Positions 53,584 to 61,748 of a DNA stretch of 64,000 nt are shown one piece after another (position 1 is the stretch's first letter; each line of letters starts with the position of its first letter). Under the pieces are notes generated by a model. It had not been told where the DNA came from and did not search any database. It saw nothing but the letters and a program-made list of their open reading frames with translations. Made by a program: the position numbers and the translations under genes. This DNA comes from Comamonas testosteroni (lineage in GTDB: Bacteria; Pseudomonadota; Gammaproteobacteria; Burkholderiales; Burkholderiaceae_C), in the NCBI RefSeq assembly GCF_003569915.1, contig NZ_KZ984444.1:1-64000 (forward strand), read 5' to 3'.

Positions 53584-54837
53584 ATGGCAAATACATTGAC
53601 TGTCCCAGGTACGCTGGGGATTGACTTTGGAACCTCCAACTCGGCAGCTTCCTATCGCGCACCCGGCCAGGCTGCGCGCCTGCTGCCGTTGGAGGGCACA
53701 GCGACCGGCATGCCCACCGCACTGTTCTTCAACACCGAAGAGCACAGCACGCACTTTGGCCGCGATGCCATGCAGCAGTATCTGGCGGGGGAAGAGGGGC
53801 GTTTGATGCGCTCGCTCAAAAGCTTGCTGGGCAGCAGCCTGTTGCTGGAAAAAACAGCGGTGCATGACAAGCTCATCAGCTACCAGGATGTGATTGCCAT
53901 CTTTCTCAAGCGCATGGCCGACCAGTCGCGCGCCGCGCTCGATGGCCGTTTGCCCGAGCGTGTGGTGCTGGGCCGCCCTGTGCACTTTGTGGATGCCTAC
54001 CCCGAACGTGACCGCCAGGCGCAGGATGCGCTGGCTGCAGCGGCCAAGACGGCAGGGCTGGGAGAGGTGAGCTTTCAGCTGGAACCCATCGCAGCTGCGC
54101 TCGACTATGAGCAGCGTTTGACGGCCGAGCAACTGGTGCTGGTGGTGGACATTGGTGGCGGTACTTCGGACTTCACCGTTGTGCGATTGGGCCCACAGCA
54201 GGCCAGGCATGCAGACCGCACGCAGGATATTCTGGCCACCACGGGTGTGCACATCGGCGGCACAGACTTTGACCACCGCCTGAATGTCTCCCAGGTCATG
54301 CCATTGCTGGGCTACAAGCACATCGGCCCGCAAGGCCGTGAGGTACCCAGCAGCGTGTTCTTTGACCTCTCCACCTGGCATCTGATCCAGTGGCTTTACT
54401 CCGCCAAGGCCATGAGCGCGGCGCGCAATCTCAAAAGCGATTATTGCGACCTGCAATTGCATCAGCGCCTGATGAAAGTGCTGGAGTGGCGGGAAGGCCA
54501 CCGTCTGGCCGACGCAGTGGAGCAGGCCAAGATTGCGGCATCGCAAAAGCATGCGGCTGCAGGGATTGCGCTGGGCTGGCTGGAGGATGGACTGCCTGCC
54601 GAGATTTCGCCCGACGTGCTGCAAGAGCAACTGCAAGCCCTGTTGCAGCAGGTGGTGGAATGTGCGCAGAGCTGCGTTCAGCAGGCCGGTGTGACGGCTC
54701 CGGACGCGATTTATCTGACCGGCGGCTCATCGGCGCTACGTACTCTGCGCGATGCACTGCGTATCGCTTTCCCCGATGTGCCGCAGGTGGAGGGCGATCT
54801 GTTTGGTGGCGTAGCGACGGGTTTGGCCTACGCTTGA
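53584..54837 (+). CDS. Hsp70-like ATPase (YegD-type)
   Basis: The 417-residue protein has an actin/Hsp70 ATPase fold without a standard peptide-binding domain. It has phosphate-1 TLGIDFGTSNSAASYR (about 9-24), the connect-like ELEP segment FQLEPIAAALDYE, phosphate-2 LVVDIGGGTSDFTVVRL (about 186-202) and adenosine motif AIYLTGGSSALRTLRDAL near the end. This layout matches YegD-type Hsp70 homologues of unknown client. It stands alone between the tRNA terminator and convergent rsmI. The start ATG follows CTCTCGCC with only a weak ribosome site. Confidence 0.85.
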   Translation: MANTLTVPGTLGIDFGTSNSAASYRAPGQAARLLPLEGTATGMPTALFFNTEEHSTHFGRDAMQQYLAGEEGRLMRSLKSLLGSSLLLEKTAVHDKLISYQDVIAIFLKRMADQSRAALDGRLPERVVLGRPVHFVDAYPERDRQAQDALAAAAKTAGLGEVSFQLEPIAAALDYEQRLTAEQLVLVVDIGGGTSDFTVVRLGPQQARHADRTQDILATTGVHIGGTDFDHRLNVSQVMPLLGYKHIGPQGREVPSSVFFDLSTWHLIQWLYSAKAMSAARNLKSDYCDLQLHQRLMKVLEWREGHRLADAVEQAKIAASQKHAAAGIALGWLEDGLPAEISPDVLQEQLQALLQQVVECAQSCVQQAGVTAPDAIYLTGGSSALRTLRDALRIAFPDVPQVEGDLFGGVATGLAYA

Positions 54838-54844
54838 TATCAAA

Positions 54845-54884
54845 ACTATAGCTGCTAGCCTATATAAAATAAGGACTAGTGGCA
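54845..54884 (+). repeat. Dispersed GATAGCTGC repeat, copy 7 (Hsp70-like/rsmI gap)
   Basis: The element reads ACTATAGCTGCTAGCCTATA and ends AAGGACTAGTGGC. The right end ACTAGTGGC matches ACTAGAGGC of copy 5. It fills the whole 51-bp gap between the two convergent genes. Confidence 0.6.
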
Positions 54885-54888
54885 GTAT

Positions 54889-55818
54889 TTATTCTTCTGC
54901 TTCGCGCTTGAGCTCCAGCGCGCGGTCATATAGCGTGTTGCGGCTGGCACCGGTGATTTCCGTGGCCAGCTTGACGGCGGCCTTGGTCGGCAACTCGGCC
55001 AGCAGCAGCTTGAGCACACGCTCGGCCTCAGGGGGAAGTCCGTCGCCTTGCTCCTGAGCGACAGGGTGCAACACGATGGCAAATTCACCTTTGACGCGCT
55101 GAGGCGTGGCCTGCAGCCACGCCACCAGATCGCTGGCGGGCATGGTCGCAATGTCTTCAAACTGCTTGGTGATCTCGCGCGCCAGAGTCACAGGGCGCTC
55201 GCCCAGCAAGGCCAGAGCTTGTGCCAGTTCGATGATGCGGTGCGGTGCCTCCAGCAGCACAGTGCAGCGTGGCTCGCCAGCCAGCTTTTGCACAGCGCTC
55301 AGGCGCTCGGCATTCTTGGTGGGCAGAAAGCCAGCAAACATAAAGCCACTTTCACCCTGCGTCGGTGTGACGGCTCCCGCCACGCTGATGGCGGAAGTCA
55401 CGCTGCTGGCCCCAGGCAGCGGAATGCTGCGCAGGCCCACGGTCTGCAGCGCGGCGCACAGGCGCGCGCCGGGGTCGCTCACGCCGGGCGTGCCGGCATC
55501 GCTGACATAGGCAATGCGCTGGCCCTGCTGCAGGCGGCTGATGACCTGCTGAGCTGCTTCGGCCTCGTTGTGCTGGTGCACGGCCAGCAACTGGCTGCCC
55601 GGGCGCTCCAGCCCATAACTGCGCAGCATGCCTTGCGTGTGGCGCGTGTCTTCGCAGGCAATGCAATCCACCATCTGTAGCACATGCAGGGCGCGCAGGC
55701 TGATGTCGGCCAGATTGCCGATGGGCGTCGCCACCACATACAGGGCTCCCTGCGGATAATGCTGGGAAGCAGCCGCATCACGAGCGGCCGTCAGTGCAGA
55801 GGCGAAAGAGGTAGTCAA
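54889..55818 (-). CDS. rsmI: 16S rRNA (cytidine-1402-2'-O)-methyltransferase
   Basis: RsmI methylates the ribose of C1402 in the decoding centre. The core motifs are ALYVVATPIGNLADISLRAL near the start, CEDTRHTQGMLRSYGL, YVSDAGTPGVSDPGARLC and LPGASSVTSAISVAG. I prefer the TTG at 55818 (LTTSFASALT) because AAGGA lies six bases upstream. An ATG ten codons earlier (55848) would place it inside yraN. With TTG the start shares its first base position with the divergent yraN ATG. Confidence 0.94.
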   Translation of the reverse strand: MTTSFASALTAARDAAASQHYPQGALYVVATPIGNLADISLRALHVLQMVDCIACEDTRHTQGMLRSYGLERPGSQLLAVHQHNEAEAAQQVISRLQQGQRIAYVSDAGTPGVSDPGARLCAALQTVGLRSIPLPGASSVTSAISVAGAVTPTQGESGFMFAGFLPTKNAERLSAVQKLAGEPRCTVLLEAPHRIIELAQALALLGERPVTLAREITKQFEDIATMPASDLVAWLQATPQRVKGEFAIVLHPVAQEQGDGLPPEAERVLKLLLAELPTKAAVKLATEITGASRNTLYDRALELKREAEE

Positions 55819-56207
55819 TGGATTTCCTTGGAAAACAGCCCAAAACACGCACCAGCACCACCGCTCGGGGTCAGTTGGCGGAGGATGCTGCGCTGGCGCA
55901 ACTGCAAAAGCAGGGCTTGAAGCTGGTTGAGCGCAATTATCGGACGCCAGGGCGCGGTGGCGGGGAAATCGATCTGATCCTGCGTGAGCGCGACGGGTCT
56001 TTGGTCTTTGTCGAGGTGCGCAGCCGCAGCACGGCCGAGTTTGGCGGGGCGGGCGGGAGCATAGGGGCCATCAAGCAGCAGCGCATTGTGCTGGCGGCGC
56101 GTCACTATCTGATGCGCTTTGCGGCGCCGCCACCCTGCCGCTTTGATGTGGTGCTGGTGCAGGGGCAAACGCTGGAATGGCTCAAGGCCGCATTCGATGC
56201 CGGATGA
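55818..56207 (+). CDS. yraN: YraN-family (UPF0102) nuclease-like protein
   Basis: The 129-residue protein belongs to UPF0102, which has a restriction-endonuclease-like fold of unknown role. Seen: ARGQLAEDAALAQLQKQGLK, ERNYRTPGRGGGEIDLI (acidic metal-site residues in GEIDLI) and LVFVEVRSRSTAEFG (EVR part of the site). GAAAGAGGTAG precedes the ATG. It diverges from rsmI and is followed by the SIS-domain and BON-domain genes, the same grouping as in E. coli. Confidence 0.92.
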   Translation: MDFLGKQPKTRTSTTARGQLAEDAALAQLQKQGLKLVERNYRTPGRGGGEIDLILRERDGSLVFVEVRSRSTAEFGGAGGSIGAIKQQRIVLAARHYLMRFAAPPPCRFDVVLVQGQTLEWLKAAFDAG

Positions 56208-56285
56208 ATCAGCGCTGCAACATAGATGCGCAAATAACTCTTAGCTACCAAAGAGATAACAGCAGACAGGTATCATCGGGCCTCC

Positions 56286-56894
56286 ATGCTAGAGCAACGA
56301 ATTCAACAGCATTTCATCGACAGTGCCGACCTGAAGTACCAGGCCGCCCAGGCACTGAGCCAACCTATTGCCTCCGCCGTTCAGGCCATGCTGGCCTGCG
56401 TCACGGGGGGAGGCAAGGTGCTGGCCTGTGGGGCCGGTGTATCGGCCAGCGATGCCCAATTGTTTGCCTCCTTGTGCGTGACAGGGTTTGAGCGCGACCG
56501 CCCCGAGTTGGCGGCGCTGGCCTTGACCTCCGATGGGGGCTTGCTGGGCACCGTGGGTGCCACGGGCTCCGGCGGCAATGCCACGCAATATCTGGCTCGC
56601 CAGATCCGCGCGCTGGGCCAGCCCGGTGACCTGCTGCTGCTGATGTCCGTCAGCGGCAATGATGTGGCAGTGCAAGAGGCGCTGGAAGCGGCCCATGAAC
56701 GCGACATGATGGCCGTGGTGCTGACAGGTCGCACCGGCGGCAACCTGGCCACGCAGGTGCGCGAGACCGATGTGCTGATCTGCGTGCCCCACGACCGCGC
56801 GGCGCGTGTGCGTGAAACCCATACCTTGATCCTGCACTGTCTGGCCGATGGTGTGGACTCCCAATTGCTTGGTGACCAGGAGATGCCTTTATGA
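56286..56894 (+). CDS. DiaA/GmhA-like SIS-domain protein
   Basis: The 202-residue protein is a single SIS (sugar isomerase) domain: VTGGGKVLACGAGVSASDAQ, LLLLMSVSGNDVAVQEALEA and VVLTGRTGGNLATQV. By sequence it could be sedoheptulose 7-phosphate isomerase (GmhA) or the replication-initiation factor DiaA. The yraN-diaA-dolP neighbourhood favours DiaA, which helps DnaA assemble at the origin in E. coli. It overlaps the next gene by four bases (ATGA). Confidence 0.88.
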   Translation: MLEQRIQQHFIDSADLKYQAAQALSQPIASAVQAMLACVTGGGKVLACGAGVSASDAQLFASLCVTGFERDRPELAALALTSDGGLLGTVGATGSGGNATQYLARQIRALGQPGDLLLLMSVSGNDVAVQEALEAAHERDMMAVVLTGRTGGNLATQVRETDVLICVPHDRAARVRETHTLILHCLADGVDSQLLGDQEMPL

Positions 56895-57553
56895 AGTTGC
56901 TGAAGTTGCAATCGACCCGTATTGCCTGTGCCGTCCTCGCGTGCGCCGCTCTGGGTGGTGCTTTGAGTGGCTGTGTGGCGGCGGTGGGTGGCACGGCTGC
57001 CATGGTCGGCATGTCGGCAGTGGATCGCCGAACGACTGGAACGCAGGTGGAAGACCAGAGCATTGAGCTGCGTGCCGGCAACCGCATTGGCGAAGTCATG
57101 GGCGAAAAGGCCCGTGCGAGTGCGACCAGCTACAACCGGGTTGTGCTGCTGACCGGGCAGGCCGGTAATGCCACGGACAAGGCCACCATCGAAAAGCTGG
57201 TGCGTGAGCAAGGCACTGTGCGAGAGGTCTATAACGAGATCGAAGTGGCGCCCTTTACGGCCACGCTGGGCCAGCGCTCTCAGGACACCATGATCACCAC
57301 CCGGGTCAAGGCCAGCCTGGTCAATGCCAAGGACATTTCATCGTCCGCCATCAAGGTGGTGACCGAGAACAATGTGGTCTATCTGATGGGCATCGTCACG
57401 CCGCGTGAGTCCAAGCGCGCGGCCGAGATTGCGCGCGGCGTCAACGATGTGACCAAGGTTGTGCGTCTGTTTGATGTGATTACGGAAGACGAGCTGGCGG
57501 CCATGACGACCAAGCCGGCACCAGTGACGGAAGACAAAAGCAATGGCAGCTGA
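56891..57553 (+). CDS. dolP: BON-domain outer-membrane lipoprotein (DolP/YraP-like)
   Basis: The 220-residue protein has a lipoprotein signal: hydrophobic residues about 10-28, then lipobox LSGC with the modified cysteine at about 28. Two BON domains follow (about 45-120 and 125-200; YNRVVLLTGQAGNATDKATI, TTRVKASLVNAKDISSSAIK). DolP-type proteins bind anionic phospholipids and support outer-membrane integrity. It is coupled to the SIS-domain gene by ATGA and is the last of the group, ending at a bidirectional terminator. Confidence 0.92.
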   Translation: MKLLKLQSTRIACAVLACAALGGALSGCVAAVGGTAAMVGMSAVDRRTTGTQVEDQSIELRAGNRIGEVMGEKARASATSYNRVVLLTGQAGNATDKATIEKLVREQGTVREVYNEIEVAPFTATLGQRSQDTMITTRVKASLVNAKDISSSAIKVVTENNVVYLMGIVTPRESKRAAEIARGVNDVTKVVRLFDVITEDELAAMTTKPAPVTEDKSNGS

Positions 57554-57574
57554 TTGCGCTATTGCCAGCCCAGT

Positions 57575-57604
57575 AAAAAGCCGAACCTGAAGTCCGGCTT
57601 TTTT
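57575..57604. terminator. Bidirectional terminator after dolP-like gene
   Basis: AAAAAGCCG and CGGCTTTTT pair around a mostly unpaired centre. It serves the plus-strand BON-domain gene and probably also the convergent dehydrogenase gene that ends at 57629. Confidence 0.85.
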
Positions 57605-57628
57605 GTGCCTTGATTGGTCTCATTAGAT

Positions 57629-58540
57629 TCAGCGCAGGCGCTGAATCAGGCTGGAAGTGTCCCAGCGGTTGCCGCCCATGGCCTGCACATCGGCATAGAA
57701 CTGGTCGACCAGCGCCGTCACTGGCAGGCGTGCGCCATTGCGCTGGGCTTCGGCCAGCACTAGACCCAGGTCCTTGCGCATCCAGTCCACGGCAAAGCCA
57801 AAGTCAAACTTGCCCACGGCCATGGTCTTGCCGCGATTGTCCATTTGCCAGCTCTGAGCGGCCCCCTTGCCAATCACATCCAGCACCTTGTTCACATCCA
57901 GATCGGCGCGCAGGCCAAAGGCGATGGCTTCGGACAGGCCTTGCACCAGGCCCGCAATACAGATCTGGTTGACCATCTTGGTCAACTGGCCGCTACCGCT
58001 TTCGCCCATATAGGTAAAGGCTCGGGCGAACACATCGGCCACCGGGGCCACTTGATCGAACACAGCCTGGTCGCCACCGCACATCACGGTGAGCTGGCCA
58101 TTGACGGCTCCGGCCTGGCCGCCGGACACCGGTGCATCGATGAAGTGCAGGCCACGTTTTTGCGCTTCGGCATACAGCTCGCGTGCCACCTGGGCCGAGG
58201 CCGTGGTGTGGTCCACAAAGATCGCGCCGGGCTCCATGCCGGCAAAAGCGCCGTCTTCACCCAGTGCCACGGAGCGCAGATCGTCATCATTGCCCACGCA
58301 GCAAAACACCATGCGTGCGCCTTTGGCGGCCTCACGGGGCGTGGCAGTCCGGCTGCCGGAGGGGAACTCCTCCAGCCATTTTTCGGCCTTGGCTGGGGTG
58401 CGGTTGTAGACGCTGACCTGGTGACCTGCTGCGGACAGGTGTCCTGCCATCGGGTAGCCCATGACGCCCAGCCCCAGAAACGCGACTTTGGTGGACGGTG
58501 CGGCGTTGTAGTCGCGGGAGTTGATGCCGGGAGTGCTCAT
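57629..58540 (-). CDS. Beta-hydroxyacid dehydrogenase family protein (3-hydroxyisobutyrate dehydrogenase-like)
   Basis: The 303-residue protein has an NAD(P) Rossmann motif VAFLGLGVMGYPMAGHLSAA near residue 18, the substrate loop DAPVSGGQAGAVNGQLTVM, and the helix with the catalytic lysine GSGQLTKMVNQICIAGLVQG. It fits 3-hydroxyisobutyrate dehydrogenase, tartronate-semialdehyde reductase or a related enzyme. The exact substrate cannot be assigned. It is a single gene between convergent dolP and the pilU gene upstream. Confidence 0.88.
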   Translation of the reverse strand: MSTPGINSRDYNAAPSTKVAFLGLGVMGYPMAGHLSAAGHQVSVYNRTPAKAEKWLEEFPSGSRTATPREAAKGARMVFCCVGNDDDLRSVALGEDGAFAGMEPGAIFVDHTTASAQVARELYAEAQKRGLHFIDAPVSGGQAGAVNGQLTVMCGGDQAVFDQVAPVADVFARAFTYMGESGSGQLTKMVNQICIAGLVQGLSEAIAFGLRADLDVNKVLDVIGKGAAQSWQMDNRGKTMAVGKFDFGFAVDWMRKDLGLVLAEAQRNGARLPVTALVDQFYADVQAMGGNRWDTSSLIQRLR

Positions 58541-58575
58541 TTCAGCTCTTTCAGTGCAGGAAGCAAAACCACTTT

Positions 58576-59712
58576 TTACATGATTGTCAGGTGCTCGGTT
58601 CCGGCGGACAGGTCCGAAGTACGGGCGCGCTGGCTGTTGAGCTTGATCTGCAGGCGCAGATCGTTGACCGAGTCGGCATTGCGCAGCGCATCTTCATAGG
58701 TGATGAGGTTGGACTCGAACAGGTCGAACAGTGCCTGATCAAACGTCTGCATGCCGATATTGCGGCTCTTTTTCATGACCTCCTTGATCTCGGCGACTTC
58801 GCCCTTGAAGATCAGGTCGGCAATCAGCGGAGAGTTGAGCATCACCTCGATCGCGGCGACACGGCCCTTGGCATCCTGCTTGGGCAGCAGGCGCTGCGAG
58901 ACGATGGCGCGCAGGTTCAGCGACACATCCATCAGCAACTGCGGGCGGCGTTCCTCGGGGAAGAAGTTGACGATGCGGTCCAGCGCCTGATTGGCGCTGT
59001 TGGCGTGCAGCGTGGCCAGGCACAGGTGACCGGTTTCCGAGAACGCGATCGCATGCTCCATGGTTTCGCGGTCGCGGATTTCGCCCATCAAAATCACGTC
59101 GGGGGCCTGGCGCAGCGTGTTTTTGAGCGCGGCTTCCCAGCTTTCGGTATCCAGCCCCACCTCGCGCTGTGTCACCACGCAGTTCTTGTGAGGGTGCACG
59201 AATTCCACGGGGTCTTCGACAGTGATGATGTGGCCGAAGGACTGCTCATTGCGCCAATCCACCATGGCCGCCAGCGTGGTCGATTTACCCGAGCCTGTGG
59301 CCCCCACCAGAATGCACAGACCGCGCTTGGTCATGGTCACTTCCTTGAGGATCTGCGGCACCCCAAGGCTGTCGATGGTGGGCAAAGTGGTCGGAATCGT
59401 CCGCAGCACCATGCCGACCTTGCCCTGCTGCACAAAGGCATTCACACGAAAGCGACCCACGCCGGCGGGAGAGATGGCGAAATTGCACTCCTTGGTGTGC
59501 TCGAAGTCCGCTACCTGCTTGTCATTCATGATGGAGCGCGCCAGAGCCAGCGTATGCAGCTGCGTCAGCGGCTGGGGCGAGACCTTGGTCACTTTGCCGT
59601 CAATCTTGATGGCGGGCGGAAACTCTGCCGTGATGAACAGGTCACTGCCATTGCGGCTGACCATGAGCTTGAGCAGATCGTTGATAAATTTACTGGCCTG
59701 ATCGCGTTCCAT
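58576..59712 (-). CDS. pilU: Type IV pilus retraction ATPase PilU
   Basis: PilU is a cytoplasmic hexameric ATPase that assists PilT in pilus retraction. I chose ATG 59712 (MERDQASKFINDLLKLM) with AAGGAG six bases upstream, giving 378 residues. An open frame to 59817 would read through the repeat in the gap. Motifs: LVGATGSGKSTTLAAMVD (Walker A), VEDPVEFVHPHKNC, LMGEIRDRETMEHAIAFS (Walker B) and GHLCLATLHANSANQALDRI. It is 119 bp downstream of pilT. Confidence 0.96.
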   Translation of the reverse strand: MERDQASKFINDLLKLMVSRNGSDLFITAEFPPAIKIDGKVTKVSPQPLTQLHTLALARSIMNDKQVADFEHTKECNFAISPAGVGRFRVNAFVQQGKVGMVLRTIPTTLPTIDSLGVPQILKEVTMTKRGLCILVGATGSGKSTTLAAMVDWRNEQSFGHIITVEDPVEFVHPHKNCVVTQREVGLDTESWEAALKNTLRQAPDVILMGEIRDRETMEHAIAFSETGHLCLATLHANSANQALDRIVNFFPEERRPQLLMDVSLNLRAIVSQRLLPKQDAKGRVAAIEVMLNSPLIADLIFKGEVAEIKEVMKKSRNIGMQTFDQALFDLFESNLITYEDALRNADSVNDLRLQIKLNSQRARTSDLSAGTEHLTIM

Positions 59713-59770
59713 GATCACTCCTTGAGGCAGCTTCAAAATTGGCATGTTCCAAGTGAGAGACGCCAAGCAA

Positions 59771-59830
59771 GAGCCGCCTCGCGGCGATGGCGTCGTCCCC
59801 CTTGGGGGAAGCGGCAAAGCCGCTCAGGGG
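59771..59830 (+). repeat. GC-rich palindromic (REP-like) element in the pilT-pilU gap
   Basis: The segment contains GCCGCCTCGCGGC, CCCCCTTGGGGGAAGCGGC and AAAGCCGCTCAGGGGG. The core CCCCCTTGGGGG and the flanking GCGGC...GCCGC arms match the family member inside recG. Several nested hairpins are possible. Confidence 0.6.
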
Positions 59831-59831
59831 G

Positions 59832-60875
59832 TCATCCAGGGAAGTTCTCGGGAATCTTTGCCTTGCTACGTGCTTCTGCAGCACTGATGACATTGCGGCG
59901 CACCAGGTCCGTCAGATTCTGGTCCAGCGTCTGCATGCCCACGTTCTGGCTGGTCTGGATGGTGGAATACATCTGCGCCACCTTGGCTTCGCGGATCAGG
60001 TTACGGATGGCGGGCGTGCCCAGCATGATCTCGTGTGCCGCCACGCGGCCCTGGCCGTCCTTGGTTTTGCACAGCGTCTGCGAGATCACGGCCTGCAAAG
60101 ATTCGGACAACATCGCGCGAACCATTTCTTTTTCTTCGGCGGGGAAGACGTCGATGATACGGTCGATGGTCTTGGCGGCGGACGAGGTGTGCAGTGTGCC
60201 GAAGACCAGGTGACCGGTTTCAGCGGCCGTCATGGCCAGGCGGATGGTTTCCAGGTCACGCATTTCACCGACCAGAATCGCGTCCGGGTCTTCACGCAGA
60301 GCGGATTTCAGCGCCGCGGCGAAGGACAGCGTCATGGGGCCGACTTCACGCTGGTTGATCAGGCATTTCTTGGATTCGTGCACGAATTCGATGGGGTCTT
60401 CCACCGTCAGAATGTGGCCGTATTCGGTTTCGTTCAGGTAGTTGACCATGGCGGCCAGCGTGGTGGACTTGCCCGAACCGGTGGGGCCGGTCACCAGCAC
60501 CAGACCACGGGGCTTGAGCGCCAGATCGCCAAAAATCTTGGGCGCGTTGAGCTGCTCCAGCGTCAAGATCTTGCTGGGAATGGTACGGAACACGGCCGCT
60601 GCGCCGCGGTTCTGGTTGAAGGCGTTGACACGGAAACGGGCCAGGCCTTCGATCTCGAATGAGAAGTCCACTTCGAGGAACTCTTCATACTGCTTGCGCT
60701 GGGCATCGCTCATGATGTCGTAGACCATGGCGTGCACCGTCTTGTGGTCCAGTGGATCGATATTGATGCGGCGCACATCGCCGTGGACGCGAATCATGGG
60801 CGGCAAGCCTGCCGACAAATGCAAGTCCGAAGCCTTGTTCTTGACACTGAATGCCAGCAATTGCGTGATGTCCAC
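59832..60875 (-). CDS. pilT: Type IV pilus retraction ATPase PilT
   Basis: PilT powers pilus disassembly for twitching and DNA uptake. The 347-residue protein begins MDITQLLAFSVKNKASDLHL and contains LVTGPTGSGKSTTLAAMVNY (Walker A), VEDPIEFVHESKKCLINQRE, LVGEMRDLETIRLAMTAAE (Walker B) and HLVFGTLHTSSAAKTIDRI. AIRNLIREAKVAQMYSTIQT is the conserved C-terminal AIRNLIRE motif needed for retraction. It diverges from yggS. Confidence 0.97.
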   Translation of the reverse strand: MDITQLLAFSVKNKASDLHLSAGLPPMIRVHGDVRRINIDPLDHKTVHAMVYDIMSDAQRKQYEEFLEVDFSFEIEGLARFRVNAFNQNRGAAAVFRTIPSKILTLEQLNAPKIFGDLALKPRGLVLVTGPTGSGKSTTLAAMVNYLNETEYGHILTVEDPIEFVHESKKCLINQREVGPMTLSFAAALKSALREDPDAILVGEMRDLETIRLAMTAAETGHLVFGTLHTSSAAKTIDRIIDVFPAEEKEMVRAMLSESLQAVISQTLCKTKDGQGRVAAHEIMLGTPAIRNLIREAKVAQMYSTIQTSQNVGMQTLDQNLTDLVRRNVISAAEARSKAKIPENFPG

Positions 60876-60910
60876 GAAACGACCCTCCCGGTTTTGATAC
60901 TCTGGTAATT

Positions 60911-61642
60911 ATGACGACGATTGAAAACAATCTGGGGCAGATTCATGCCCGCATGGCTGCAGCTTGCGCTCAGGCAAGTCGGCCCGTGACATCGGTGCAA
61001 CTGCTGGCCGTCTCCAAGACCTTTGGAGCGGAGGCCGTGCGCGAGGCCGTGCTGGCCGGTCAGCGCAGCTTTGGCGAGAACTATATTCAGGAAGCGGTGG
61101 AAAAGATTGCAGCCGTGCGTGCCATGGCGCTGCCCGGAGGCGATGCGCTGCAATGGCATTGCATAGGCCCGATGCAAAGCAACAAGACCCGACTGGTGGC
61201 CGAAAATTTCGACTGGGCCCAGACGGTAGATCGGCTCAAGATTGCCGAGCGTCTGTCAGCCCAGCGCCCGGTGGGCATGGCACCGCTGAATGTCTGCATT
61301 CAGGTCAATGTGGATGGTGGTCAGACCAAGTCGGGCGTGATGCCGCAGGACGCGCTGGCGCTGGCGCAGGCGATTACCAAGCTGCCCAATCTGCTGCTGC
61401 GCGGCATCATGAGTATCCCGGATGACGCTCCTGATTTCGAAGCGCAATGCCTAAAACATAAGCAGGCTGCAGCCGTTTTTGATGCCATAAAAAGCAGCGA
61501 ACTGCCTGGACTTGGGCAGTTCGATACGCTGTCCATGGGCATGACGGGCGACCTGGAAGCGGCGGTGGTTGCGGGCAGCACGATGGTGCGCGTCGGCAGC
61601 GGGATATTTGGAAGGCGTACCTACGGTACGCCCACTCCCTGA
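60911..61642 (+). CDS. yggS: Pyridoxal-phosphate homeostasis protein (YggS/PLPBP)
   Basis: The 243-residue TIM-barrel protein binds PLP without known enzyme activity and balances vitamin B6 and amino-acid pools. Motifs: QLLAVSKTFGAEAVREAV (PLP lysine in VSK), SFGENYIQEAVEKI, WHCIGPMQSNKTRLVAENF, LLRGIMSIPDD and FDTLSMGMTGDLEAAV, ending TMVRVGSGIFGRRTY. It diverges from pilT by 35 bp, a gene pair conserved widely. Confidence 0.95.
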   Translation: MTTIENNLGQIHARMAAACAQASRPVTSVQLLAVSKTFGAEAVREAVLAGQRSFGENYIQEAVEKIAAVRAMALPGGDALQWHCIGPMQSNKTRLVAENFDWAQTVDRLKIAERLSAQRPVGMAPLNVCIQVNVDGGQTKSGVMPQDALALAQAITKLPNLLLRGIMSIPDDAPDFEAQCLKHKQAAAVFDAIKSSELPGLGQFDTLSMGMTGDLEAAVVAGSTMVRVGSGIFGRRTYGTPTP

Positions 61643-61654
61643 AGAGCTTGAAGG

Positions 61655-61695
61655 CACCCCTTGAGGCGCTGCGGGGCGGCGGGGCCGCCTAGGCC
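61655..61695 (+). repeat. GC-rich element downstream of yggS
   Basis: CACCCCTTGAGGCGCTGCGG followed by GGCGGCGGGGCCGCCTAGG resembles the palindromic GC-rich family by its CCCCTTGAGG start and GGCGG/CCGCC arms. The match to the other two members is loose. Confidence 0.4.
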
Positions 61696-61705
61696 CATGC
61701 TCGCT

Positions 61706-61748
61706 GTCACTGGCTTGGGGTGCGCCAGTGACCGGCGGCAGTCTTTTT
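61706..61748 (+). terminator. Terminator-like stem after yggS
   Basis: GTCACTGGC and GCCAGTGAC form a perfect 9-bp stem over a 9-nt loop. TTTTTT follows, but only after 10 intervening bases (61743-61748). Termination in this form is plausible but not typical. Confidence 0.55.

Noticed and set aside
58591..60213. 540-codon plus-strand frame
   Set aside because: It runs antisense through pilU, the repeat in the gap and pilT. No domain is visible.
61440..61500. Repeat-like AT-rich patch inside yggS
   Set aside because: It has CTGCAGCC and TTTTTGATG but no shared arm order. The protein sequence fits the YggS family without an insertion.
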